From assembly GCA_934613645.1 (NCBI GenBank), contig CAKTTC010000001.1, forward strand, positions 231,755 through 295,754: a stretch of DNA of 64,000 nucleotides, written 5' to 3'. The position numbers were made by a program, and so were the translations under genes. The notes below the pieces were generated by a model, which had not been told where the DNA came from, ran no database searches, and saw only the letters and a program-made list of their open reading frames with translations. Shown piece by piece: positions 16,565-24,779 of this stretch. Source of the stretch: an uncultured Opitutales bacterium. Its GTDB lineage: Bacteria > Verrucomicrobiota > Verrucomicrobiia > Opitutales > Intestinicryptomonadaceae. Positions within the stretch are counted from its first letter, which is position 1; each line of letters opens with the position of its first letter.

Positions 16565-16607
16565 AAAAAAACGCGCGCAAACGCCCGTCTGCGCGCGAAG
16601 GCTGATT

Positions 16608-17510
16608 TTAGAAATCTCCGATTTCCGCAAGCGACTTTACCGCGAGGGACTTGTCGATACGCTTGCACATGCCCGCCAAAACGCCACCGGGGCCGCATTC
16701 GTAGAACTGCTCCGCGCCCAACGCCGCTGCCGCGCGCACGCAGTCTTCCCAACGGACTGTGCTTGCAACCTGACGGACAAGCATCTTTTTGATTTCGTCG
16801 GGGTCGGAAACCTCCGCGCCCGTAACGTTCGTGAAAATTTTCACCGACGGTTTTTTGAATTCAATACCCGCAAGGAATTTTTCAAACTCGACCTGCGCGG
16901 GCTTCATCAGGCGGCTGTGATACGCGCCCGCAACCTTAAGCGGAACTACAAGCTTGAATTCTCCCCTATCTTTTGCGGCGGCAACGGCGGCGGCAACTTT
17001 GTCGCTTTCGCCCGAAACAACAACCTGACCGGGGCAGTTGAGGTTTGACATATCAATGTCGAATTCCTTGCAGTATTCTGCCACTTTGTCTACGCTGCCG
17101 CCGATGAAACTCGCCATTGCTCCGCTTGAGGCGTCGCAGGCAAGCTGCATTAGGCGTCCGCGCTCTTCGACAATCTTCAAGCCCTGCTCGAACGTGAAAG
17201 TTCCCGCGAACGCGTTGGCGGTGAGTTCGCCCAGCGAAAGCCCGATTGCCGAAACAACGTCGCCGAGCATTCCCTTTTCGCGCAGCACCTCGATGACGGC
17301 AAAGCCGTGCAGGTAAAGCGCGGGCTGGCAGATGTTCGTTTTTGTAAGCTCCGAAGACGGCCCTTCGAAACAGATTTTGGAGAGCTTAAAGCCCAGCGTT
17401 TCGTCGGCTCTGTCGAAAAGATTTTTAACGGAGTCGAAGTTTTCGTATAACGTTTTGGCCATTCCGACGCTCTGCGCGCCCTGCCCCGAGAACATTACTA
17501 CTGTTTTCAT
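16608..17510 (-). CDS. fabD: Malonyl-CoA:ACP transacylase
   Basis: A 300-residue cytoplasmic enzyme loading malonyl groups onto ACP. FSGQGAQ (7-13), the nucleophile elbow GLSLGE with Ser92 and catalytic His198 in AGAYHSR are all at the E. coli FabD positions. The usual GHSLGE His before the Ser is Leu here. Arg117 region ERGRLMQ and the C-terminal ECGPGGVLAGM are normal. It follows the PqiC-like gene by ten bases, tying fatty acid initiation to a lipid transport operon. Confidence 0.95.
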   Translation of the reverse strand: MKTVVMFSGQGAQSVGMAKTLYENFDSVKNLFDRADETLGFKLSKICFEGPSSELTKTNICQPALYLHGFAVIEVLREKGMLGDVVSAIGLSLGELTANAFAGTFTFEQGLKIVEERGRLMQLACDASSGAMASFIGGSVDKVAEYCKEFDIDMSNLNCPGQVVVSGESDKVAAAVAAAKDRGEFKLVVPLKVAGAYHSRLMKPAQVEFEKFLAGIEFKKPSVKIFTNVTGAEVSDPDEIKKMLVRQVASTVRWEDCVRAAAALGAEQFYECGPGGVLAGMCKRIDKSLAVKSLAEIGDF

Positions 17511-17520
17511 TTTGCTTCTT

Positions 17521-18105
17521 TTATTTTATTGATTTTGAAATTTCGGCCGAAAGCTCCGCCAGGCATTCCGACACCGCCGCCGCGTAGCCCGCGTAGCCTT
17601 TCCCAGCCTGTTTGCTTGTTGCGAAAGAGTGCATTTGCGGTTCTGCGCCCGAAACTGCGGTTATCCAGCGCGCGGAAAAGTCGAGCTTGCCGTTGAGCGC
17701 GCCGATGCAGTCGCCCACAAAAACGCGAACGTCGCAGAATTTGCGCCCCTTCTGGCGCATAACAACGGGATACAAATACACGGTAGCTTTCGGCATATTT
17801 TTTACCATACACTTTTCGAGCGTGCGCGCGAACATTCCCTCGGGGGCTTCCACCCACCTGTTGAATTCTGAAATGTCAACCGATCCGTCCGAAGACAGCG
17901 TTGCTATTTGCGTGCGCGCCAGATACCCCGGAAGCGGCGCAAGCAGAACGGAGACTTCGCCGTCGAAGTCCGACACCGCCGCCGCCGACTTTTCCGCGCT
18001 TGTGATGTAGAAGCGCGAGGGGTCTTCGCGCGGAGCGAGAATGTCGCCCATGCAGCCGCCAAGCAGCGCACAGCAAACCGACAATAAACAAATCGTTTTT
18101 TTCAT
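17521..18105 (-). CDS. PqiC/ABC-type transport auxiliary lipoprotein
   Basis: A 194-residue outer-membrane-type lipoprotein: MKKTICLLSVCCALLGGC, lipobox LGGC (Cys18). The mature part has FYITSAEK, then VLLAPLPGYLARTQIAT and SVDISEFNRWVEAPEGMFARTL, the pattern of ABC_trans_aux (PqiC/YmbA) proteins that partner MCE-type lipid transporters in the periplasm. It lies 20 bases after mlaD. Known partners are LetB/PqiB or MlaD-type proteins; a docking role for the MlaD tube is inference. Confidence 0.82.
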   Translation of the reverse strand: MKKTICLLSVCCALLGGCMGDILAPREDPSRFYITSAEKSAAAVSDFDGEVSVLLAPLPGYLARTQIATLSSDGSVDISEFNRWVEAPEGMFARTLEKCMVKNMPKATVYLYPVVMRQKGRKFCDVRVFVGDCIGALNGKLDFSARWITAVSGAEPQMHSFATSKQAGKGYAGYAAAVSECLAELSAEISKSIK

Positions 18106-18125
18106 AACAATATTCCTTTTTTAAA

Positions 18126-19103
18126 TCAACGTTCCTGTTGGCGCGCCTTTTTGCCCGTAAGCAGCGAGTTGGGGTTGCGCTGAATGTAGTCGGCCAAGTT
18201 GGAGAAAGAATTCGCCGAATTATTGAGCGAGCGTATGAGCGTTGCAAGCTCGAAGCGCAGTTTGGAATTCGGCTCTACAAGCGCGTTTACGTTTGCGGCA
18301 AGCTTGTCCACGTTCGCGAGCGTTTTGCGCAGGTCGGCGGAAAGGTCGGCGAGGTTTTTGTCAGAATTTTTCACGAACTCTCCCGCCCCGCCCACGAGTG
18401 TATTGGCGTTGAGCATAAGCGCGTCGGCGTCGGCAATCATTTTAAGTGTGGCGTCGTTGAGTTTTGCGGCGTCTATTGCCTCCACTTTCGAATTGAGGTT
18501 CACAAGCAGCGTGTTGGCGTTCGTAAAAAACTCCTTAAAGTCTATGCTCGCGATTGACGCGATTGAATCCTGCACCGACTTCACAAGCTCAGACAGCCCC
18601 GACGACACGCTCGGAATGCCTATAAAACGCTGGTTTTCGTAGATGATGATGTCTTTGTCGGGCTTGTCGAGATAGTCAAGCTCAATGTAGAGCATGCCCG
18701 TAACGATGCTTTGATACATCAGCTTTGCACGCAAGCCGCCGCGGATTTGCTCCTTCACCCAGTCCACGCCCGACTCCCCTTTTGCGTCGCGCATGCGGCG
18801 TTTGAGGAGGTTTAAGTCTATGGAATAAATTACCGAAACCAAGTCTTCGCCCGCGTTCTCGTCGCTTTCGGAATTCTTGCCCGAAGAAATTGCAATGCGC
18901 TCGACCTTTCCGATTTTCACGCCCTTGAATTTTACGGGCGCGCCCACGTCAAGCCCGTTTACCGTTTCGGCGAAGCGCGACGCAAATATTTGGTCGTCCT
19001 CGAAAAATTTCGACGCGCCGAAGACAACCACGGTTATCACCGAAATTAACGCCGCCCCGAGAACGAACATTCCAATCGCCAAAGAATTAACGTTGTTTTT
19101 CAT
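18126..19103 (-). CDS. MlaD-family (MCE domain) lipid transport protein
   Basis: A 325-residue inner-membrane-anchored periplasmic protein. One N-terminal helix (about 8-29), then one MCE domain (about 37-145) with VNGLDVGAPVKFKGVKIGKV and LRAKLMYQSIVTGMLYIELD, then a long helical C-terminal region (about 165-300) with Asn/Leu heptads ending in a basic tail. Such proteins form hexameric rings that bind lipids. The extended helical tail is longer than in E. coli MlaD and resembles PqiB/Mce-type needles. Between the ATPase gene and the PqiC-like gene. Confidence 0.9.
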   Translation of the reverse strand: MKNNVNSLAIGMFVLGAALISVITVVVFGASKFFEDDQIFASRFAETVNGLDVGAPVKFKGVKIGKVERIAISSGKNSESDENAGEDLVSVIYSIDLNLLKRRMRDAKGESGVDWVKEQIRGGLRAKLMYQSIVTGMLYIELDYLDKPDKDIIIYENQRFIGIPSVSSGLSELVKSVQDSIASIASIDFKEFFTNANTLLVNLNSKVEAIDAAKLNDATLKMIADADALMLNANTLVGGAGEFVKNSDKNLADLSADLRKTLANVDKLAANVNALVEPNSKLRFELATLIRSLNNSANSFSNLADYIQRNPNSLLTGKKARQQER

Positions 19104-19133
19104 AAAAATTTTTCCGATTTTCCTACAAATTCC

Positions 19134-19904
19134 CTATTTTTCAACTCCCCTGTTCAGAAAAAACCGCACGTCGGCATCGCCCGACTCCAGCAATTCGCGC
19201 GGGTTGCCAACCGCCGTCTGGCGTTTCGTTTTGGCGTCGAGAAAAAGCGCGCGGTCGGCGATGTCGAAAATGCTCGCCAACTCGTGCGAGACAACCACCA
19301 CGGTAGCCCCCAGACAGTCGCGCATCTGGACGATAAGCTCGTCGAGCCTGTGCGAAGAAATGGGATCAAGCCCCGCGCTCGGTTCGTCGAAGAACAGCAC
19401 CTGCGGGTCGAGGGCAATGGCGCGCGCAAGTCCGGCGCGCTTCGCCATTCCGCCGCTTATTTCCGACGGATAGAACCCGCCGAAACCGCGCAGCCCCACA
19501 AGCGACAATTTCAGGTCTACAACGTCGCGCGCCTCGGCGTCGGAGATGTTCGAAAACTCGCGCAGGGGCAGCATAATGTTTTCGGAAAGGCTCATAGAGC
19601 TCCACAGCGCGCCGCTTTGATACAACACACCGAACTGCCTGAGCATATCCTGTTTTTCGCGCGCGGAGGCGTCGGAAAAGTTTGCGCCGTTGTAGTAGAT
19701 TGTGCCTTTTGCGGGCTGGATAAGCCCAATCATATGGCGCAGAAGCGTGCTTTTGCCGCAACCGCTTCCGCCCATAATGAAAAAGATTTCGCCTTTTTTG
19801 ACGGAGAAATTGATGTCGCGCATGACAACGTAGTCGCCGTATGCCATTGTGAGGTTTTCGACTTTAAAAACGTCTTGCGAGTCTGTTTGCGTTTGTGTTT
19901 TCAT
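19134..19904 (-). CDS. MlaF-type lipid transport ABC ATPase
   Basis: A 256-residue ATPase: Walker A GGSGCGKST near 45, Q-loop LYQSGALWSSMSL, signature SEISGGMAKRAGLARAI (the MAKR variant typical of MlaF), Walker B VLFFDEPSAGLDP and H-loop VVVSHEL. It powers the MlaE permease. The start at 19904 (MKTQTQTDSQ) overlaps the permease stop by ATGA; longer in-frame readings lie within the permease gene. Confidence 0.93.
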   Translation of the reverse strand: MKTQTQTDSQDVFKVENLTMAYGDYVVMRDINFSVKKGEIFFIMGGSGCGKSTLLRHMIGLIQPAKGTIYYNGANFSDASAREKQDMLRQFGVLYQSGALWSSMSLSENIMLPLREFSNISDAEARDVVDLKLSLVGLRGFGGFYPSEISGGMAKRAGLARAIALDPQVLFFDEPSAGLDPISSHRLDELIVQMRDCLGATVVVVSHELASIFDIADRALFLDAKTKRQTAVGNPRELLESGDADVRFFLNRGVEK

Positions 19905-21046
19905 ATGTCGAAAATCGTGAAAATTACCGCGAAAACCGCGTCGGCTACTATAATCCAAGTTATGCTTTGGACAACGCTCGAGGTCGTGGCTCTGCCGACG
20001 CCGCTCGAGGAGTTTTCGCACGCCATGCCCATTCGGCAGCCAACGCACGCAACTATTATTCCGTAGATTACGCTTTTGCCCACGCCCGTGCAGAACTGGA
20101 CAATGTTCAACGCCAACGCCGTTCTGTTCATATACTGCTCGTAGCTGATGTCGAACATTCCCACGCCTATGACAAGCCCGCCGAACATTCCGATAACGTC
20201 GGCGAACACCGTAAGCAGCGGGAACATGCACACCAACGCCACAATGCGCGGAAGCACCAGAAATTCTATCGGCGAAATTCCGAACGTGCGGAACGCCGAA
20301 ATTTCCTCGTTTACTTTCATTGAGCCTAACTCCGCCGCGAATGCCGCGCCCGTGCGGCCGCTCATTACAATGCCCACCATCATCGCGCCCATTTCGCGAA
20401 CCATTGCAATGCCCACCAAATCCGCCACGAAAATTTCCGAACCGTATTTTGCAAGCTGTATTGCGCCCACAAACGCCAGAATAAGCCCCACCAAAAAGCT
20501 GATTAGCGCGACAATCGGCAACGCCTCCGGCCCCGCCTTCTGGACTATCGAAAGCAAATCTATGCGCCTGAAGCGCGCGCGGCCTGCAAGCATTTTGCAG
20601 AAGGCTATGGTTATGTCGCCCGTGAAGGAAACGGTATCCAAAACATATTCCACGGCGTTGATTGTTCCGTGGCCTACCCTGTTGATGAAGTTGGAGCTTT
20701 GGGGCGTTTTTTGCGTGTTTGCCGAAGGCACTGCCGTTGCAAGTTCGAGCATTGCGCGCATGCCGTCGGGAAGCGTTCCGAAATCGACTTTCGCGCCGAT
20801 TGCCCGCGCGGCGGCGGAAAGCTTCAAAACCAGACTGATGAGGGAGGAATCGTATTGCCCGAGCGCGGAGTGTTCAAACGACATTTTCGCGAACGTTTCG
20901 GGCAGCGATTTTTCGATATCGCCGAAAAGCGTGTGCGAGCCGCCTATGTGCCAGTCGCCCGAAAGCGAGACTTCCACCGCGCCCGCCGCCGCGTTTATTT
21001 CGGCGCGTCCCGCAATTCCGTCCGATTTTGTTTTACCGAAAGCCAT
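19901..21046 (-). CDS. STAS domain-MlaE permease fusion
   Basis: A 381-residue protein combining an N-terminal STAS-like domain (about 1-95, MlaB-type) and an MlaE permease (about 115-381). The permease has five to six helices and the family region LVGIAMVREMGAMMVGIVMSGR followed by GAAFAAELGSM. In E. coli MlaB and MlaE are separate; here they are fused, as in many non-proteobacterial MlaE homologues. ATG at 21046 is preferred over an in-frame TTG at 21061. First gene of the mla-pqiC-fabD unit. It moves lipids between inner and outer membrane; direction cannot be deduced. Confidence 0.92.
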   Translation of the reverse strand: MAFGKTKSDGIAGRAEINAAAGAVEVSLSGDWHIGGSHTLFGDIEKSLPETFAKMSFEHSALGQYDSSLISLVLKLSAAARAIGAKVDFGTLPDGMRAMLELATAVPSANTQKTPQSSNFINRVGHGTINAVEYVLDTVSFTGDITIAFCKMLAGRARFRRIDLLSIVQKAGPEALPIVALISFLVGLILAFVGAIQLAKYGSEIFVADLVGIAMVREMGAMMVGIVMSGRTGAAFAAELGSMKVNEEISAFRTFGISPIEFLVLPRIVALVCMFPLLTVFADVIGMFGGLVIGVGMFDISYEQYMNRTALALNIVQFCTGVGKSVIYGIIVACVGCRMGMACENSSSGVGRATTSSVVQSITWIIVADAVFAVIFTIFDI

Positions 21047-21145
21047 AAAAATATCGTGCAATCAAATACCAATATGCGTGCCGACGCAACAAAAAAAAGC
21101 CGCCGCCCGAACTGACGCTTTTCAGAAGCATCGACAAAAACGCGC

Positions 21146-21174
21146 AAAAAAAAGCGCGCCGTTTCCGACGCGCC
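21146..21174 (-). terminator. Rho-independent terminator of the oxidoreductase gene
   Basis: On the minus strand GCGCGTC pairs with GGCGCGC across loop GGAAAC (21173-21154) and is followed by eight T (21153-21146). It lies about 25 bases after the stop of the Gfo/Idh/MocA gene and separates it from the Mla operon. Confidence 0.85.
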
Positions 21175-21195
21175 GAAGATGTAAACGCTTTGCAA

Positions 21196-22635
21196 TTAGC
21201 CGAAGAGACGTTCGAAGAAGGACTTTTTCTTGTCCCACGGGCGGCTGCTTTCCCAGCCCTCGCGTTCGGGCTCGCGCAGGAATGCGTCGAGTTCGGGGCG
21301 GTTCGGGGAACGCATTTTTTCGTGGTCCCACTCTATCACGCCGCCGAAACGCTGCGCCAAAACGCCCAGCAACGCGACTTCCGTAAGCTGCGATGCGTAG
21401 TCGAAACTGCCCAAGCATTCGGGGCCGTTGCCCTTGATTGCGTCAATCCATTCGCAGAAGATGCTGTTTTCGCGGACAAGCGGGACTGTCTTGGCGGCAA
21501 TCTCGTCTTTCTTCTGGCGGCGGAACGACTGGAAGAATTCCTTGTTGCAAATGCGCGGCTCGAAGTTCGGACGCACACCCGTAACGATTGAGTGGTCTTT
21601 TCCGAACATAACCATACCCCTTGTAAGAGGCTTGGGCTGATCCCAGTCGGCGGGTTTGTTGGTCATGGGCAAACCGCCGTCGTTCCAATACATCACAACT
21701 TCGCCGCGCTTATCGGTAGCGGGGAACGTCCACTTGACGACAGACGAATCGGGAATGAACACAGTCGGGTCGAAATCGCCCTTGCGCGTGATAAGCTCCA
21801 CTTTGCTGGGGGCTTTGAGGTCGAGAATCCATACGGGAGCGTCGCCCGTGTGGCAGAACCAGTCGCCCAACATACCCGTGCCGAACTGCCAGAAGCCGCG
21901 CCACGCGAGGGGGTGGTAGGTTTTGTTGAAGGGAACTTTGGCGGCTTGGTTAAGCCACAAGTCGTAGTCGAAGCCCTCGGGAATGGGGTCGTTAGTAAGC
22001 GGCCACACCTTGGGTTTTACGAAATAGGGAGTGCCCTTGCCCGCATACCAGTTCGGCCCGCCGCAGAGAACGTGGACTTCGTCTACGCCGCCCGTGACGC
22101 CCGTATCATACCACGCTTTCAGCATTCTGATTTGCGCGGTTGCGTGCCCCTGATTCATCATCTGGGTTTTGAGCTTGGGATAATACGCCTTGGCCTTCTG
22201 AAGTTCGCGGCACTGCCAAACGTTGTGGACAAGCGGCTTTTGAACGGCGACGTGTTTGCCCGCCTCCATGCAGTCCAATGTGATTTTGAAGTGCGAGTGG
22301 TCGGGAGTTGAAATACACACGGCGTCGATGTCTTTGCCCATTTTGTCGAGCATTTCGCGGTAGTCGGTGAACTTCGGCGTTTTGTCGAGGTTGAGATCCT
22401 TGAAACGCTTGAAGCTGCCGCAGCGCGCCACATAGTTCCAATCGACGTCGCATATTGCGGCAATGTTTTCGGACTTCATGCCCGAAATAGCCATTCCGCC
22501 GATTCCGCCGACGCCCACGAAAGCCACGTTGAGCTTTTCATTGGGAGATTTCGTTTTTGCTATCGAAAAGCGCGGAAGCACGAAACTTGCCGCGGCAGCC
22601 GTAGCCGTTGTTTTTATAAACTTTCTTCTATCCAT
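21196..22635 (-). CDS. Tat-exported Gfo/Idh/MocA-family oxidoreductase
   Basis: A 479-residue NAD(P)-dependent sugar or inositol dehydrogenase-like protein. The N-terminus MDRRKFIKTTATAAAASFVL is a Tat signal (R-R-x-F-I-K). A Rossmann fold starts with VAFVGVGGIGG near 38, followed by CISTPDHSHF and the AGKHVAVQKPLVHNVW block carrying the family Lys-Pro. The C-terminal domain resembles the large family expanded in Verrucomicrobia, Planctomycetes and Bacteroidetes, often linked to polysaccharide breakdown by oxidation-elimination. Monocistronic, with its own promoter and terminator. The substrate is unknown. Confidence 0.9.
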   Translation of the reverse strand: MDRRKFIKTTATAAAASFVLPRFSIAKTKSPNEKLNVAFVGVGGIGGMAISGMKSENIAAICDVDWNYVARCGSFKRFKDLNLDKTPKFTDYREMLDKMGKDIDAVCISTPDHSHFKITLDCMEAGKHVAVQKPLVHNVWQCRELQKAKAYYPKLKTQMMNQGHATAQIRMLKAWYDTGVTGGVDEVHVLCGGPNWYAGKGTPYFVKPKVWPLTNDPIPEGFDYDLWLNQAAKVPFNKTYHPLAWRGFWQFGTGMLGDWFCHTGDAPVWILDLKAPSKVELITRKGDFDPTVFIPDSSVVKWTFPATDKRGEVVMYWNDGGLPMTNKPADWDQPKPLTRGMVMFGKDHSIVTGVRPNFEPRICNKEFFQSFRRQKKDEIAAKTVPLVRENSIFCEWIDAIKGNGPECLGSFDYASQLTEVALLGVLAQRFGGVIEWDHEKMRSPNRPELDAFLREPEREGWESSRPWDKKKSFFERLFG

Positions 22636-22664
22636 TTGTTTTCTGTTTAAGTTAGATAGAGATA

Positions 22665-22693
22665 ATTTAACGACCGAAGAACAATGCTGTCAA
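22665..22693 (-). promoter_or_regulatory. Promoter of the Gfo/Idh/MocA gene
   Basis: Minus-strand TTGACA (22693-22688), a 17-base spacer and TTAAAT (22670-22665). This gives an A-rich leader of about 25 bases with no Shine-Dalgarno site before the start at 22635. Confidence 0.6.
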
Positions 22694-22773
22694 ACCTTTT
22701 TTGGCGCAAAACGGGCGAAAAACACCCGCAACGCGAATGATGACAAAGCCCCGCCGCGCACGCCCCGCAAAGG

Positions 22774-23745
22774 CTATTTCAGCCACTTGCGCCAGTCGTC
22801 GGCAAACGCGCGCGGGTTTTCTTTCGAAACCTTAATCGGGGCGACTTCCTTGCGCTTTTGCGGCGCGTAGTTTTCGAAACGCTTTTCGGCGAGCGCGCGC
22901 ATTGCAAAGACGCCCCACCCGAAGTAGTCGTCGTATACAATGTCGGAAATCTGCCCCGAAGACAGGTAGAATTCGAGCATTTCGAGCGCGCCGACAACCA
23001 CCGCGAATTTCCTGTCGGGGTCGCGCTTTATCGGCGACATATCCGCGAGGAGTTCTGGCGAAAAAAACACCTCGCCGAAACTGTCGCGGCGCATTATTTC
23101 GACCCTGTTTTCAAGCGCGTATTGACTGTAGAAGTGGAACGAATCGGCGCACAAAAGCCGCCCGCCGAACACCTCGGCAAAACCCTCCGCCGAAAGCACG
23201 CCGCCCGTCAGCCGCAGCATTTCGCGCGAATCCGACACGTTTGCGGGCGCGCCGCCGCCCCTGAAGTAGCAGGCTATTTTTGTGTCCGCGCCGCCGCGTT
23301 TTGCGATTATTTCCGCAAGCATTTTTCGGAGCGTTTTTTCGCTGCCCGATACGCGGCACAACGCGCCGCCGTCGGTGTCGTCGGCGTTGTCGGCTGTCGC
23401 GCAGTTTGCGCCAACTAAAACAACGTTCACGCCCTTGCGCGAAAGCCTGCGTATTTCGTCGGAAACGTCTCCCGCGGGGATTAAAATCACGTTCTCCACC
23501 CCCTGCAAATAGAGGTCGGAGAGAATGCGTTTTTGCCCGTCGGCAGTAGGCGACGCCCTGCCGAGAATCTCGATTTGCCTGCCGCGTGCCGAATACAGCC
23601 GCGCCACCGATTCCGCCCCGCACAAAACCGCCGCATTCGGCTGGAACGCGGAATTGTCCGACACAAACCCGACGCGCATTTTTTGGCAAAAGCCCGAAAC
23701 CGCCGCGGCGAAAAACGCGCAAACGCAAAACAACTTCAACTTCAT
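22774..23745 (-). CDS. Periplasmic sugar-binding protein, RbsB/LacI-type fold
   Basis: A 323-residue exported protein with signal peptide MKLKLFCVCAFFAAAVSGFC and mature start near QKMRVGFVSDNSAF. It shows the type I periplasmic-binding layout: GAESVARLYSARGRQIEILG, QKRILSDLYLQGVENVILIPA, then GVNVVLVGANC and DIVYDDYFGWGVFAMRALAEK. This pattern binds sugars or autoinducers. No permease or ATPase is nearby, so it is an orphan receptor or works with a distant transporter or sensor kinase. It overlaps the preceding gene by four bases (ATGA) and ends the rhamnosidase operon. Confidence 0.78.
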   Translation of the reverse strand: MKLKLFCVCAFFAAAVSGFCQKMRVGFVSDNSAFQPNAAVLCGAESVARLYSARGRQIEILGRASPTADGQKRILSDLYLQGVENVILIPAGDVSDEIRRLSRKGVNVVLVGANCATADNADDTDGGALCRVSGSEKTLRKMLAEIIAKRGGADTKIACYFRGGGAPANVSDSREMLRLTGGVLSAEGFAEVFGGRLLCADSFHFYSQYALENRVEIMRRDSFGEVFFSPELLADMSPIKRDPDRKFAVVVGALEMLEFYLSSGQISDIVYDDYFGWGVFAMRALAEKRFENYAPQKRKEVAPIKVSKENPRAFADDWRKWLK

Positions 23746-24779
23746 TTTATTTTTTCCTTCAACATTTCGGCGATTGAATTTTCGGTGCGCCCGAACAGTT
23801 TTTTTGCCGTTTCTACGGAATCGACGCCCGCGAACATTGCCACCGCAAAAGAGCCGCCGCCCGATTCGAAAACGAGAATTTTACACGCAATTTTTCCCGC
23901 GCCGCCCGAGCACTCAAACGCGCCGTCCGCACCCGCAAAACGCCGCCAACCGCCCGCGGATTCTCCGCACTGCGCCCTTCGGAGGCGTCGGCTTGAAACG
24001 GTTTCGGAATCGAGTATCGGAGGAGTTTTGGAGGTTTCGCATTCAAGCCATCTCACAACGCCGTCGGGCGAGAGCGCAAACCCGATTGACGGGAAAACCG
24101 ACTTTTCGAAATTTATATACTTGGGGTTTTTTATTCCGAGCGGCTCGAAAAAATACTTTCCGCAACAGCGCACGAACGATTTTTTCAGGTTTTTGGAAGT
24201 CGGCTCAAACGCGTATGCCAAGGCGTATCCCGCAGCGGCTACCGACGCGCGCGACCTGTAAAATACGGTGTCGGGCGCGGAAAATCCCGTCTGGGAGAGC
24301 ATCGAAAAAAATTCGTCGGGCGCGGCGTCGGCGGGGATTTTTTCCGCCAAATAGCCTATTCCCGCAGTCTGGTTAAGTAGGTTCGTTATGTTAGCCCCCG
24401 CAACTTTTCCGCCCGACGCGGAGAACGCCGAAAAGAAGCCCGAAACGTCGGCGGAAAGCGATACCGCACCCGAGCTTTGCATGTTCTCGGCAACGAGCGA
24501 AAGCACCGCCGCAGAAGCGTCGCCGAGCGGAAGCGACTTTTTCGCGAAAGAATCAGACACTCTCCCCGCCAGACATTCGCCGTCCAAAACGGCAAAGAAC
24601 GCAGCCCCGCGCGCCCCCGCCCTGTTCGCGTCGGAAAAGAACGCGCTTTCAAGCGTCTTTGCGCGGGCGGAATTTACATAGTCTCCAATGCCGTCGCAAA
24701 AGGCGGTGGAAAACGGAAACGCGCCCGAAAGCGCGACCGCCGCCGCCAGCCGCAAAAATTTGCCGAAAGCCGCGCGCAT
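23742..24779 (-). CDS. Secreted β-lactamase-fold protein, catalytically degenerate
   Basis: A 345-residue protein with a Sec signal (first about 28 residues, AVALSGAFPFSTAFC). Its layout follows class C β-lactamase/DD-peptidase-like proteins: LPLGDASAAVLSLVAE aligns where the SxxK motif should be, then GAVSLSADVSGFF, a LLNQTAGIGYL equivalent of LLxHTSGL, and YRSRASVAAAGYALA at the YxN position. At SxxK the nucleophilic Ser reads Asp and the Lys reads Ala, so hydrolase activity is unlikely and a binding role is more plausible. Fold assignment is by pattern only. It overlaps the upstream reductase (TAATG) and the downstream binding protein. Confidence 0.6.
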   Translation of the reverse strand: MRAAFGKFLRLAAAVALSGAFPFSTAFCDGIGDYVNSARAKTLESAFFSDANRAGARGAAFFAVLDGECLAGRVSDSFAKKSLPLGDASAAVLSLVAENMQSSGAVSLSADVSGFFSAFSASGGKVAGANITNLLNQTAGIGYLAEKIPADAAPDEFFSMLSQTGFSAPDTVFYRSRASVAAAGYALAYAFEPTSKNLKKSFVRCCGKYFFEPLGIKNPKYINFEKSVFPSIGFALSPDGVVRWLECETSKTPPILDSETVSSRRLRRAQCGESAGGWRRFAGADGAFECSGGAGKIACKILVFESGGGSFAVAMFAGVDSVETAKKLFGRTENSIAEMLKEKIK

